Assembly (NCBI GenBank): GCA_017465145.1
Contig: JAFTWU010000009.1
Location: 124,001 to 188,000 of the forward strand
DNA: 64,000 nucleotides
Direction of reading: 5' to 3'
From: Clostridia bacterium
GTDB taxonomy: Bacteria; Bacillota; Clostridia; Christensenellales; Borkfalkiaceae
Shown: positions 7,992 to 16,955 of the stretch, piece by piece
Layout of the letters: every line of letters begins with the position of its first letter
Numbering within the stretch: the stretch's first letter is position 1
Notes under the pieces: generated by a model
The model's database searches: none
Seen by the model: the letters and a program-made list of their open reading frames with translations, nothing else
What the model was told of the DNA's origin: nothing
Translations under genes and position numbers: made by a program

Positions 7992-9389
7992 ATGCAATTA
8001 AAACTTCGTGCAAAATCGTACGAAATGAATATGACCGAAGGGCCTATCTTAAAAAAACTTATACGCTATTCTTTGCCACTAATCGGTACGAATTTATTGC
8101 AAATTTTATTTAATTCGGCAGACGTGGTCGTGCTTGGCAAGATGGTTGATGCATATGCTATGGGGGCAGTTGGCTCTACAAGTTCGCTAATCAATTTACT
8201 TTTAGGGCTTTTCGTTGGGTTATCTTCAGGTGCTAGCGTTGTAGTTTCAAGGCGTATGGGCGCAAAAGATGAAGAAGGCGCGCATAAAGCGGTTGGTACG
8301 GCAATTTTCTTAAGTTTAATTTGTAGCGTAATTTTGCTTGTAGTTGGCGTTACTTGTTCAAGATATTTTCTTCAATGGATGGACACCGACCCTGTTTTGC
8401 TAGACGGGGCAACAAGGTATATGCAAATATACTTTTTGGGTATACCTATTATATTGCTTTATAACTTTATCGCATCTATTTTGCGTGCGGTTGGCGATAC
8501 TTTTAGACCACTTTTATATCTATTAATCGGCGGTGTGGTAAACGTTGGACTTAACGTATTTTGTATAAAGGTTTTGCACCTTACCGTAGAAGGCGTTGCA
8601 ATCGCTACGGTGGCCTCTCAACTTTTATCGGTAATTTTATCACTTATTGCTTTACTTAAAAGCAAAGGCTATGGCAGATTAATTCTTAAATACGTTAAAC
8701 CTGATAAAAGGCAACTAAAAGATATTCTTAAAATAGGTTTGCCCGCCGGACTTCAAGGTATGCTATTTAGCCTTTCTAACGTAGTTATTCAAAGTAATAT
8801 CAACGCGTTTAAGGCGGAAACTATTGCGGGTAACACCGCAGCGGCGCAACTTGATAGTTTAATTTATACACTTGGCAACGCTCTATCTTTATCGTGTATG
8901 GCGTTTGTAAGCCAAAACTATGGATGTGGCAAAATTGATAGAATAAAAAAGGTGCTTTTGACAAGTATTGGTTTAAGTACCGTGGTAACGTTGTTTTTCG
9001 GTATGCTAATTTACCTTTTAGCAGACCCCCTTTTATCACTTTTCGTTGACGTTCCCGCCGTTAAAGAATACGCAAAAATAAGGCTTTTAGTAATGTGCAC
9101 CACCTATTTTATGTGCTCAATTATGGAATGTTTTTCTTACACTATGCGCTCACTTGGTAAGTCAATTTCGGCAATGATTATAAGTTTAGTCGGTGCGTGT
9201 GCTTTTAGGCTACTTTGGGTTAACACCTTCTTTTTGCTTAACCCAACCCGCTTTATGCTATATTTAGCGTGGCCGGTAAGTTGGGTGTTAACTATAAGCA
9301 TATATCTATGTTTCGTTATTCCTATGCTAAGTAAACTATCTAAAAATATGAAAGAAGATAGCGTGCAAGACAACATAGAGAAAATATAG
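7992..9389 (+). CDS. MATE-family efflux transporter
   Basis: Multidrug and toxin extrusion-type antiporter of the inner membrane, about 12 membrane segments over 465 aa. It shows two homologous halves typical of the family, with MTEGPILKKLIRYSLPLI at the N-terminus and the GLPAGLQGMLFSLSNVVIQS block opening the second half. ATG 7992 is preceded by TAGGAGAAG. A TTG eight codons upstream lies inside the folA terminator and is unlikely. The substrate cannot be predicted. It is a stand-alone unit with its own terminator. Confidence 0.92.
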   Translation: MQLKLRAKSYEMNMTEGPILKKLIRYSLPLIGTNLLQILFNSADVVVLGKMVDAYAMGAVGSTSSLINLLLGLFVGLSSGASVVVSRRMGAKDEEGAHKAVGTAIFLSLICSVILLVVGVTCSRYFLQWMDTDPVLLDGATRYMQIYFLGIPIILLYNFIASILRAVGDTFRPLLYLLIGGVVNVGLNVFCIKVLHLTVEGVAIATVASQLLSVILSLIALLKSKGYGRLILKYVKPDKRQLKDILKIGLPAGLQGMLFSLSNVVIQSNINAFKAETIAGNTAAAQLDSLIYTLGNALSLSCMAFVSQNYGCGKIDRIKKVLLTSIGLSTVVTLFFGMLIYLLADPLLSLFVDVPAVKEYAKIRLLVMCTTYFMCSIMECFSYTMRSLGKSISAMIISLVGACAFRLLWVNTFFLLNPTRFMLYLAWPVSWVLTISIYLCFVIPMLSKLSKNMKEDSVQDNIEKI

Positions 9390-9430
9390 AATATGAAACG
9401 GAAAATTTTTTTAAAAAAACTTGAAAGATA

Positions 9431-9459
9431 AAAAAGCCTGCAGTTTGCGGGCTTTTTGC
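9431..9459 (+). terminator. Intrinsic terminator after the MATE gene
   Basis: AAAAAGCCTGC and GCGGGCTTTTT form a hairpin with a 5-nt loop followed by T-rich sequence. Confidence 0.85.
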
Positions 9460-9518
9460 TTTTTGTATAAAAGCGGAGAATATAAAACTGAAAAAATAAC
9501 TTAATAAAAAACATATGT

Positions 9519-9590
9519 AAAGGCTTATATGACGGCAAAAAAGATTTTGAAAAAAATTAAAAAATCTTGGTCATTTAAGCCTTTTTTATT
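9519..9590 (+). repeat. Large nested inverted repeat upstream of the phage head module
   Basis: Outer arms AAAGGCTTATATGAC (9519-9533) and GTCATTTAAGCCTTT (9570-9584) match with one mismatch. They enclose an inner pair AAGATTTT/AAAATCTT (9541-9548 and 9561-9568). A T-rich tract follows. It could act as a second terminator insulating the module, or as a leader structure of its transcript. The terminase ribosome binding site lies about 30 nt downstream. Confidence 0.7.
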
Positions 9591-9627
9591 ATTTTTCATA
9601 TGGTAATCTTTGCACGAAAGGAGCGCC

Positions 9628-11070
9628 ATGCAAGAAATTATCGCAAGAATTATCGAAATAGAAAATGAACAAAGCCGCCGTAAAAAGCCCGACAATCTAT
9701 CACTTTATAACGCGGGGGAAAAGCAACACAAAAAGCAACTAGAATTTCACAAATGCCCCAAAAAGAACCGTTGGGTGTTCGGTGGAAACCGTAGCGGTAA
9801 AACGGAATGCGGTGCGGTAGAAACGGTATATATGGCGCGCGGAATTCACCCTTATAGGCAAAATAAACCTAACGTTTTCGGGTGGGTGGTGTCGCTATCT
9901 ACCCAAGTTCAGCGCGACGTTGCTCAAGCAAAAATTTTACATTACCTTAAAAAAGAGTGGATAGCCGATATCACTATGCTATCTGGTAAAAAGGAAAGCG
10001 CACAGTTTGGTGTGATAGACCAAATTCACGTTAAAAACGTGTTCGGCGGAATTTCCACCATAGGCTTTAAATCGTGCGACCAAGGTAGAGAAAAATTCCA
10101 AGGAAGTTCACTAGATTTCGTTTGGTTTGATGAAGAACCGCCCGAAGATATTTATAGAGAGTGTCAAATGCGCGTATTCGATAAATGCGGTGAAATTTTC
10201 GGCACGATGACGCCACTTAAAGGGCTTACTTTTATCCACGATGAAATTTACTTAAACGCTAACGGCTCTAGCGAAGTGTGGTATGAGTTTATGGAGTGGA
10301 GCGACAACCCCTATCTTAACGAAAAAGAACTTAAAAAACTTACCGAAAGTTTGCCTTTAGACCAACTTGAAAGCAGACGTTACGGCAGGTTTAAGTGTAG
10401 TGAAGGGCTTGTTTATACGGAATTTGATGAAAACGTTCACGTTATAGACCCTTTCAGCGTGCCTATAGAGTGGTATGACGATATAGCAATAGACCCGGGG
10501 TTTACCAACCCGCTTTCTTGCCACTTTTACGCGGTGGACTACGACGGCAACGTTTACGTTATTGCAGAACATTACGAAAGGGAAAAACCCGTTGATTATC
10601 ACGCGGGCGAAATTAAAAAGATATGTTCGCGCCTTAATTGGCCAACCGATAGTAGCGGAAGAATAACCGCCCTAATCGACTCTGCCGCAAACCAAAAAAC
10701 GCTTTCGGGAACGCGTAGCGTAACCGAACTTTTTTACGACTGTGGAATAATGGTAAATCCGCGCGTAGATAAAGATACTTTTAGCGGTATTCAACGGGTT
10801 AAACAGTTTCTAAAAATTAATAACGGTAAACCAAAACTATATATATTTCGCACGTGCGTAAATTTAATAAGGGAAATTAAGGGGTATCGCTGGGGCAAAG
10901 GGGAGTCCCCCGTTAAACACGACGACCACGCGCTTGACGAACTCCGCTATTATCTAATGACAAAACCCAAAGCGCCCACCCCTAATAAAATAAAAACTGA
11001 AATTCAAAAGGACAAGGAGAGACTAGCGAAAAGAATTTTTAATGAAAGAATGCAAAACAACAGACGGTAA
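9628..11070 (+). CDS. Phage terminase large subunit
   Basis: ATPase and nuclease motor that packages DNA into the prohead through the portal. 480 aa from ATG 9628, which has an AAAGGAG ribosome binding site; the TTG at 9610 is less likely. N-terminal ATPase: Walker A GGNRSGKT (residues 52-59), Walker B LDFVWFDEE (about 162-170) and the TMTP coupling motif near 194. C-terminal RNase H-like nuclease: acidic residues in AIDPGF (Asp289), ALIDSA (Asp351) and HDDHALDEL (around 432-437). Both active sites look complete, so the enzyme should be functional. Its stop lies inside the next gene. Confidence 0.93.
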   Translation: MQEIIARIIEIENEQSRRKKPDNLSLYNAGEKQHKKQLEFHKCPKKNRWVFGGNRSGKTECGAVETVYMARGIHPYRQNKPNVFGWVVSLSTQVQRDVAQAKILHYLKKEWIADITMLSGKKESAQFGVIDQIHVKNVFGGISTIGFKSCDQGREKFQGSSLDFVWFDEEPPEDIYRECQMRVFDKCGEIFGTMTPLKGLTFIHDEIYLNANGSSEVWYEFMEWSDNPYLNEKELKKLTESLPLDQLESRRYGRFKCSEGLVYTEFDENVHVIDPFSVPIEWYDDIAIDPGFTNPLSCHFYAVDYDGNVYVIAEHYEREKPVDYHAGEIKKICSRLNWPTDSSGRITALIDSAANQKTLSGTRSVTELFYDCGIMVNPRVDKDTFSGIQRVKQFLKINNGKPKLYIFRTCVNLIREIKGYRWGKGESPVKHDDHALDELRYYLMTKPKAPTPNKIKTEIQKDKERLAKRIFNERMQNNRR

Positions 11071-11347
11071 AATTCGGTCAAAACTACGTTCCGCCCTTGT
11101 GAGAAAGGCTTTAGGCTACGATTCAACCGAAACGGTTAGCGAATACGTAAGCAACGAAGAAGGGGAAATAAAACTTACTAAAAAAAAGGTGACTGTCAAA
11201 AGCGTTGCGCCCGATATGACGGCAATAAAATTATTAATGGATGAACAGTCCCCGTTAGAGCAAATGACCGATGAACAACTAGAGCAGGAAAAATCACGCC
11301 TGCTTGAACTTTTACAAAAAAGCGAAACTAAAAAAAAGGAGAAGTAA
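11042..11347 (+). CDS. Small phage protein between terminase and portal, function unknown
   Basis: 101 aa, overlapping the terminase gene by 29 bp. Basic N-terminus (KIRSKLRSALVRKAL) and a predicted helical, strongly acidic then basic C-terminus (EQMTDEQLEQEKSRLLELLQ). I recognise no family. It could be a DNA-packaging accessory or an unusual small terminase, since no small terminase precedes the large subunit. Its position alone does not prove that. The ribosome binding site is weak, consistent with coupled translation. Confidence 0.7.
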   Translation: MKECKTTDGKIRSKLRSALVRKALGYDSTETVSEYVSNEEGEIKLTKKKVTVKSVAPDMTAIKLLMDEQSPLEQMTDEQLEQEKSRLLELLQKSETKKKEK

Positions 11348-11348
11348 A

Positions 11349-13208
11349 TTGCAACAGCAAAACTCAACCAAGAAAAGAAAAACATCATCAAAGCAACTTG
11401 GAAAAGAAACCGCCTTTATAGAAGATATAGTGGCGCAAGTTTCCGCTGATTTTTCCGATAGGCGTGCTAAACGCTTGTCGCTAGAGCGTCAATGGGAACT
11501 TAACGTAAACTTTCTAAGGGGCAATCAATACCGCTATATCAACGGTATGGGAGAAATAGGCGAAGATAACCAAGCGTTCTATTGGCAAAACCGCAGGGTG
11601 TTTAATCACGTTGCGCCTATTATTGAAACCAGAACTTCAAAGTTTTCGCGCATAGCACCAACTATTGGCGTGCGCCCCGCGTCAGACGACGATAGCGCGG
11701 TAACGGGGGCGTCTAACGGCGAAAAACTGTTAGAAGAAGCCTTCAAAAAACAAAAGGTTTACGACGTTGTTAAAACGGTTACCGATTGGAGTGAAACTTG
11801 CGGTAGCGGTTTTTATAAAATCGTGTGGGATAACGCGGGCGGTAAAAAGGTTGGCGTTCTAGACGGCACAGACGTCTACGAAGGGGACGTGGCAGTCCTT
11901 CCCGTATCGCCGTTTGAAATTTTCCCCGATAACTTAAACACGGAAAACTTGCAAGATTGCCAAAGCATAATTCACGCAAAAGCAATGCCCGTATCTTTAG
12001 TGCAAGAAAAATACGGCGTAAAGGTAAAGGGCGGTAGCGTTGGAGTGTTTAGTTTAGACGACGAAAAGGGCGCTATTAATAAATCGGATAGCCAAGTAAT
12101 GCAAGACGCGGTAATCGTTATAGAACGCTATGAAAAGCCGTGTTCACAATACCCCAAAGGCAGACTTATAACCGTTGCGGGCGACAAACTTTTATATTAC
12201 GGAGAACTACCCTATCTTAACGGGGAAAATAAATGTAGACAATTCCCCTTCGTAAAGCAAGATTGCATATCGGTAGCGGGCAGTTTTTTCGGCACAAGTA
12301 TAATTGAACGCTTAATACCCGTTCAGCGCGCTTTCAACGCGGTAAAAAACAGAAAGCACGAATTCTTAAACAGACTTTCAATGGGTGTTATGAAGGTAGA
12401 AGACGGCTCTGTAGACGTTGACGATTTAGCAGAAGAAGGCTTATCCCCGGGCAAAGTTTTAGTGTATAGGCAAGGCTCTAACGCCCCCGAAATGCTAGAA
12501 GGTATGAGTATGCCAAACGATTTTAATAACGAAGAAGAAAGACTTCTTAACGAATTCGTTATTATAAGCGGGGTAAGTAACGTAACTTCAAGCAGTTCAA
12601 ACGCCAGCCTGTCAAGTGGTACGGCACTAGAACTTTTAATTGAACAAGATAACGAAAGACTTATGATTTCCGCAGAGAACATAAGAAAAAGTTACCTTGA
12701 TATCGCAAGGCATATTATAAGGCTATACGTTCAGTTTTTAACGGGCGTAAAGGCAATAACGGTGCGCAACGTTTTCGGCAAGACGGGGGTGTATTACGTA
12801 GACGGTTCTACTATCGGCACGGACGACGTTTACCTTGAAAACGAAAACGAACTTTTATATACCGAACGCCAAAGAAAAGAAGTGCTTTTAACCTTGTATA
12901 ACAGTGGACTTTTAGCCGACGAACAAGGCAAGGTAAGGCAAGCAACTAAAGAAAAACTTTTATCACTTCTTGGCTATAAAGACCTTGATTATAGAAAAGG
13001 TTTATCCCGCTTGCAAGAAGAAAAGGCACAAACGGAAAACGAAAAAATGTTATCTTGCACCGTTCAAACGGAAGAAATAGACGACGATGAAATTCACGCT
13101 GAAACGCATATTAGATACGTTTTGAGTGAATATGGCAGTCTAACAGAAGAACAAAAGCAAAGATTTTTCGCCCACATTAAAGGGCACAAACAAAAACAAA
13201 TTATTTAA
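11349..13208 (+). CDS. Phage portal protein, P22-like
   Basis: Dodecameric ring protein at one capsid vertex through which DNA is packaged and released. The start is TTG 11349, with AAAGGAGAAG immediately upstream and the previous stop codon just before it (619 aa). Family-like features are QYRYINGMGE near residue 60, the NRRVFNHVAPIIETRTSKF block with SRIAPTIGVRPAS, and WSETCGSGFYKIVWD. A long C-terminal helical part follows. P22 gp1 is longer (725 aa), mostly in its C-terminal barrel. Identification as a P22/SU10-type portal is by pattern and by position between terminase and scaffold. Confidence 0.85.
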   Translation: MQQQNSTKKRKTSSKQLGKETAFIEDIVAQVSADFSDRRAKRLSLERQWELNVNFLRGNQYRYINGMGEIGEDNQAFYWQNRRVFNHVAPIIETRTSKFSRIAPTIGVRPASDDDSAVTGASNGEKLLEEAFKKQKVYDVVKTVTDWSETCGSGFYKIVWDNAGGKKVGVLDGTDVYEGDVAVLPVSPFEIFPDNLNTENLQDCQSIIHAKAMPVSLVQEKYGVKVKGGSVGVFSLDDEKGAINKSDSQVMQDAVIVIERYEKPCSQYPKGRLITVAGDKLLYYGELPYLNGENKCRQFPFVKQDCISVAGSFFGTSIIERLIPVQRAFNAVKNRKHEFLNRLSMGVMKVEDGSVDVDDLAEEGLSPGKVLVYRQGSNAPEMLEGMSMPNDFNNEEERLLNEFVIISGVSNVTSSSSNASLSSGTALELLIEQDNERLMISAENIRKSYLDIARHIIRLYVQFLTGVKAITVRNVFGKTGVYYVDGSTIGTDDVYLENENELLYTERQRKEVLLTLYNSGLLADEQGKVRQATKEKLLSLLGYKDLDYRKGLSRLQEEKAQTENEKMLSCTVQTEEIDDDEIHAETHIRYVLSEYGSLTEEQKQRFFAHIKGHKQKQII

Positions 13209-13220
13209 CGGAGAAAAATT

Positions 13221-13757
13221 ATGGAAGAACAACTTTTTGAACAAACTGAGTTTAAGGCACAAGCCGTTCCTACGGAAGATAATTTAGGTGCTAATGAAAG
13301 CGAAGTCTCATTAGGTAAGTTTAAGGACGCTAAGGCGCTCCTTTCGGCGTATAACTCTTTGCAGGCTGAATTTACCAAACGCTGTCAGCGTGTAAAAGAG
13401 TTAGAGGGTATGATGGCTAAAATCGACAAGGTGGAAAAGCCCGTAAGCGAAGATAAGGCAAGGGAAGAATCTAATCAACCTAACCTTAATGAAACCGAAA
13501 ATATCGGTAAAAATAGCAACGGCGAAAGTTCCACCCCGAAACCCGCTAGCATAGGGGAAATATTGAATTCTATCCCGTCAGGTACAACCGATAAGTTAAA
13601 AGAACAAGTGCTTAAAGACTACCTAAAAAGCGTGATAGAAGGCAAACCACAGGCGATTATTATGGACGGTTTAGGCACGGGCTTAAAAACCCTATCAAAA
13701 CGTCCTACCACCTTTCAAGAGGCAGGTAACTTCGCCGTAGAATTATTAAAAAATTAA
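13221..13757 (+). CDS. Putative capsid scaffolding protein
   Basis: 178 aa, highly charged and low in aromatic residues, with a central disordered linker rich in Glu, Asn and Ser between helical ends. An N-terminal coiled-coil stretch includes LLSAYNSLQAEFTKRCQRVK. Scaffolding proteins have this composition and sit directly before the coat gene, as here. It has a GGAGAAAA ribosome binding site 12 bp after the portal stop. No sequence family is recognised with certainty, so the role is inferred from position and composition. Confidence 0.75.
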   Translation: MEEQLFEQTEFKAQAVPTEDNLGANESEVSLGKFKDAKALLSAYNSLQAEFTKRCQRVKELEGMMAKIDKVEKPVSEDKAREESNQPNLNETENIGKNSNGESSTPKPASIGEILNSIPSGTTDKLKEQVLKDYLKSVIEGKPQAIIMDGLGTGLKTLSKRPTTFQEAGNFAVELLKN

Positions 13758-13780
13758 CTATTTATTTTTAAGGAGAAAAT

Positions 13781-14974
13781 ATGGCAGTAACATTAGCTAG
13801 TGCAGATAAAGCACTTAAATCAGTTTATCTTGACGTAGTTGCAACCCAACTAGACAAATACACTAACCCTTTACTTTCAAAGATTAAATACACCACCGAT
13901 AACGTTTATGGCAAAGAAGTAAAACAACTTGTTATGCCCGGTATTAACGGTGGTATCGGTGCGGGTACAGAAGACGGTGCGCTTCCCAAAAGCATACCAA
14001 ATAATTACGTACAATTCACTTCAACCCTTAAAAACCTTTACGGAACTATTGAAATTTCCGACAAGGCAATAAGGGCATCACAAAACAACGCAGGTGCTTT
14101 CGTTAACCTTTTGAACGCGGAAATGGAAAGCCTTGTAAAATCAAGCAAGTGGAACTTTGGCAGAATGATTTACGGCGACGGTTCTGGTCTTTTGTCTTAC
14201 ATTACGTCAGCAAACGGCACCACTCTTACCTTAGAAAGTGTAGCGGCAATTTACGAAGGTATGCTTGTTGACGTAGTAAATCAACCGGGTAACGAAGGCA
14301 ACGTACCTACCATTAGGGGTAGAAAGGTTTTATCCGTTGACAGAGAAGCAAAGAAAATCGTTATTGACGGTAGCGCAATCGTAATGGGCGAAAATATTTT
14401 CAGCGATTCATACATTGCAATTCAGGGCTCTGATTTCAAAGAAATTACAGGTCTTGGCGCACTTTCTAAATCTTATACGTCAACCCTTTACGGTATTAAT
14501 TTAGAGAAAAACTCTTGGGCAAGGTCAAAGTGTATTGAAGCTCCCAACTCTTTTAGCGAACTCGCTATGCAAAAAATTATCGATAAGGCAGAAGAACTTA
14601 CCAACAATAAATTCAACCTTATCTTGTGTTCTAACGCTACCCGCAGAAAGATTCTAAAGGGCTTTACGGCAGGTAAAAGTTATATCGTAACCGAAGATTT
14701 CGGCTACGGCTTTAACGCAATTAACTTTAACGGTATTCCTATCGTTGCCGATAGATTCTGTGACGATAACGTTATGTATTTACTTAACACCGACGACTTT
14801 GCTATGCATCAACTTTGCGATTGGCAATGGCTTGAAGACGATAAGGGTGCAATCTTAAAGCAAGTTCCCGGTAAGGCAACTTACACGGCAACCTTGGTTA
14901 AGTATGCAGAACTTATGTGTTCTAACCCTGGTGGTCAAGCATACGTTGACGGTTTGACCGCTATTTCAGAATAA
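13781..14974 (+). CDS. Phage major capsid (coat) protein
   Basis: Main shell protein, probably HK97-fold. 397 aa. It opens with MAVTLASADKALKSVYLDVV, has the N-arm/E-loop-like QLVMPGINGGIGAGTEDG, the long spine helix around NAEMESLVKSSKWNF and GRMIYGDG, and a C-terminal domain carrying EDFGYGFNAINFNGIPIVAD. Length is close to P22 coat (430 aa). It has a strong AAGGAG ribosome binding site and a well-biased codon set, as expected for the most highly expressed gene of the module. A stem-loop directly follows it. Confidence 0.87.
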   Translation: MAVTLASADKALKSVYLDVVATQLDKYTNPLLSKIKYTTDNVYGKEVKQLVMPGINGGIGAGTEDGALPKSIPNNYVQFTSTLKNLYGTIEISDKAIRASQNNAGAFVNLLNAEMESLVKSSKWNFGRMIYGDGSGLLSYITSANGTTLTLESVAAIYEGMLVDVVNQPGNEGNVPTIRGRKVLSVDREAKKIVIDGSAIVMGENIFSDSYIAIQGSDFKEITGLGALSKSYTSTLYGINLEKNSWARSKCIEAPNSFSELAMQKIIDKAEELTNNKFNLILCSNATRRKILKGFTAGKSYIVTEDFGYGFNAINFNGIPIVADRFCDDNVMYLLNTDDFAMHQLCDWQWLEDDKGAILKQVPGKATYTATLVKYAELMCSNPGGQAYVDGLTAISE

Positions 14975-14989
14975 TACTTATAACTGTTG

Positions 14990-15025
14990 TTTGTCGGGCT
15001 CTTGTTAAAGCGCCCGACAAATTTT
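14990..15025 (+). terminator. Stem-loop after the coat gene, probable partial terminator
   Basis: TTTGTCGGGC and GCCCGACAAA form a perfect 10-bp stem followed by ATTTT. It lies inside the module, so it likely lowers expression of the downstream adaptor genes relative to coat protein rather than ending transcription fully. Confidence 0.75.
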
Positions 15026-15041
15026 ATAAAAGGAGAAAGCA

Positions 15042-15608
15042 ATGAAAATTAAAGACGTAGTAAAAACTACCGCGCTGCTTTTAAGTAAAGAAAAGTTATA
15101 TATGGCACTTTTAGGTGAAAACGGTATAGATAGCACGGACAACGAAACTTTAGCACTTGCAGACGTTATGACTAGGCTAGCTAATCTTGTCATAACCGAA
15201 CTTGCAACTTCATATATACTTATGAAAAAGAGTGAAAAGGTAAACTTTACGGGTGGCGCGCTAAACTATTCAAGTTTAAGTGAAACGCCTATAAAAATTC
15301 TTGGCGTATACGACCTAAACGGCAATTCTTATACTTTTACCGTGCACCCTGACCGCCTAACTGCACCCACTAATTCCGCCGTTATAGAATATGCCTACGT
15401 TCCCGCTAATTACGATTTAGATTCTGTAATAGGTTATACTGAAAGCGACGTTTCTTTAAGAACGCTAGCGCTAGGGCTTGCGGCGGAATGTTGTATAGTA
15501 GAAGGCAGATTTGACGAAGCGGTTATGTGGCATAAACGCTATGAAGAAAGTGTGGAAAAGATATGTTGCCCTAAAAACGCAACTGTAAAGGAAAGGAGAT
15601 TTATCTAA
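15042..15608 (+). CDS. Putative head-completion adaptor (P22 gp4-like position)
   Basis: 188 aa. Helical N-terminal part (MKIKDVVKTTALLLSKEKLY), a central beta-rich part, and a helical C-terminal part (TLALGLAAECCIVEGRFDEA), an architecture common to connector proteins that bind under the portal. P22 gp4 is 166 aa and holds the same place, directly after coat. An AAAGGAGAAAGC ribosome binding site follows the stem-loop. The last base of its stop codon is the first base of the next start. Function is inferred from position and fold-like pattern. Confidence 0.65.
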   Translation: MKIKDVVKTTALLLSKEKLYMALLGENGIDSTDNETLALADVMTRLANLVITELATSYILMKKSEKVNFTGGALNYSSLSETPIKILGVYDLNGNSYTFTVHPDRLTAPTNSAVIEYAYVPANYDLDSVIGYTESDVSLRTLALGLAAECCIVEGRFDEAVMWHKRYEESVEKICCPKNATVKERRFI

Positions 15609-16945
15609 TGGAAATGAAAAGTCTTTATAAGGTGCCCGTAACTGAAAAAAGCGCGGATATCAATTTTGAAAGCAACGGCGATAAATCGTTTAACGTAGTT
15701 GCAAACGGCACGTCTTTAACGGTTGCGCCTGTTACTTTTAAAAAAGTATGCACCTTGCCTAAAGATATAGTTCCCGCCCGCTTTTACCAAGTCGAAGGAA
15801 AAAGATATTGTTTAGATACCTTGGGAAACCTTTGGCAAGATATAGACGGCGTTTATACCCGCTTTGTAAACGCCTCTTTTACTAGCGAACCACATATCAC
15901 GCCCGTAATTTATCAAGGTGAAAAGCGTATATTAATATTCTCTAAAGAAAAGGGGGTTTTAAAAGGACTTGGCGAAGAAGAAGTTACTATCCCTTACGGC
16001 AAGGCGTTTACGATATTTAAGGGAATGCTTTTCGTTGCAGAAGGAAGTGTGTTAAGGTTTAGCGCGCCCTTTAACTTTACCGATTTTACCATTGATTTAA
16101 CCCTAGGCGGATTTATCGAAGTGGATAACGCTCTTGGTGAAATTATGGGTATAGCGCAAGGCAACGACGGTTTAACCTTGCTTTGCAAACACGGTGCAGT
16201 ATATCTTGAAGTTAAAGGAGAAAGGGTAGAGTATACCTTAAAGAACTTACAAACGGACTATATAGACGTTAAAGATAATACCGTTGCGCAAGTAAACGGC
16301 GGACTTTGTTTTATAAGCGGTAATAAAATTTGCTATCTTAAGAAGGGCAAGATTGCCGAACATAATTTGCCAACTTATCTAGGGGAAATATTAGATTTTG
16401 GTGCTTGCAACCTAAACGGAGAAAGAATATATTTTGGTGCGGGCGGTGAAAATAGAACTTATTTTGTTTACGTTATCACAACTTTAGGCAACTTTATACT
16501 GTGCTTTTCTATCGATAAGAAAGAGTGTTATTTAGTTAACGCTAAACGCGGTATGTCTGCCGTGGGTGGACTTTTTGGCGCAAACGTTGAAACGAAAGAT
16601 AGTCAAGGCGCAAACGAAACTCAAACGGAATATACGGTATACCGCGCGGTAATAGGCGGTAGCAAAAGCGCGCTAGCTAACGAAGAAGACGATTATAAAG
16701 GCTATTACCTATCTAATCCTATAAACTTTAACAATTCGCTATATAAACGCGTTAGCAAAATAAGTTTATCGGCTACTAGCCAAGGTCAATTAACCGTTTA
16801 TGCAGAAGAAGGCAAAAAGACTTTTTCTATTAAAAAAGGCGAAAACTTTTTCCGCGCCAACCTGCGTTCTAGGGCGTTTACCTTTGAAGTTAACCTAAAC
16901 GAAAACCGCGGTGGAATAAACCTAAACGTAACCTACGCTTTATAA
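15608..16945 (+). CDS. Putative packaged-DNA stabilisation (plug) protein, P22 gp10-like
   Basis: 445 aa with repeated beta-strand blocks (for example RFYQVEGKRYCLDTLGNLWQ, KGMLFVAEGSVLRFS, DGLTLLCKHGAVYLEV, NGGLCFISGNKICYL), which suggest a beta-propeller. P22 gp10 is a 472-aa plug in the same gene position between gp4 and the tail needle. No catalytic motif is visible. A GGAGAT ribosome binding site lies inside the end of the preceding gene. Assignment is from length, repeat pattern and synteny, not from confident sequence identity. Confidence 0.6.
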   Translation: MEMKSLYKVPVTEKSADINFESNGDKSFNVVANGTSLTVAPVTFKKVCTLPKDIVPARFYQVEGKRYCLDTLGNLWQDIDGVYTRFVNASFTSEPHITPVIYQGEKRILIFSKEKGVLKGLGEEEVTIPYGKAFTIFKGMLFVAEGSVLRFSAPFNFTDFTIDLTLGGFIEVDNALGEIMGIAQGNDGLTLLCKHGAVYLEVKGERVEYTLKNLQTDYIDVKDNTVAQVNGGLCFISGNKICYLKKGKIAEHNLPTYLGEILDFGACNLNGERIYFGAGGENRTYFVYVITTLGNFILCFSIDKKECYLVNAKRGMSAVGGLFGANVETKDSQGANETQTEYTVYRAVIGGSKSALANEEDDYKGYYLSNPINFNNSLYKRVSKISLSATSQGQLTVYAEEGKKTFSIKKGENFFRANLRSRAFTFEVNLNENRGGINLNVTYAL

Positions 16946-16955
16946 GGAGAAAACT

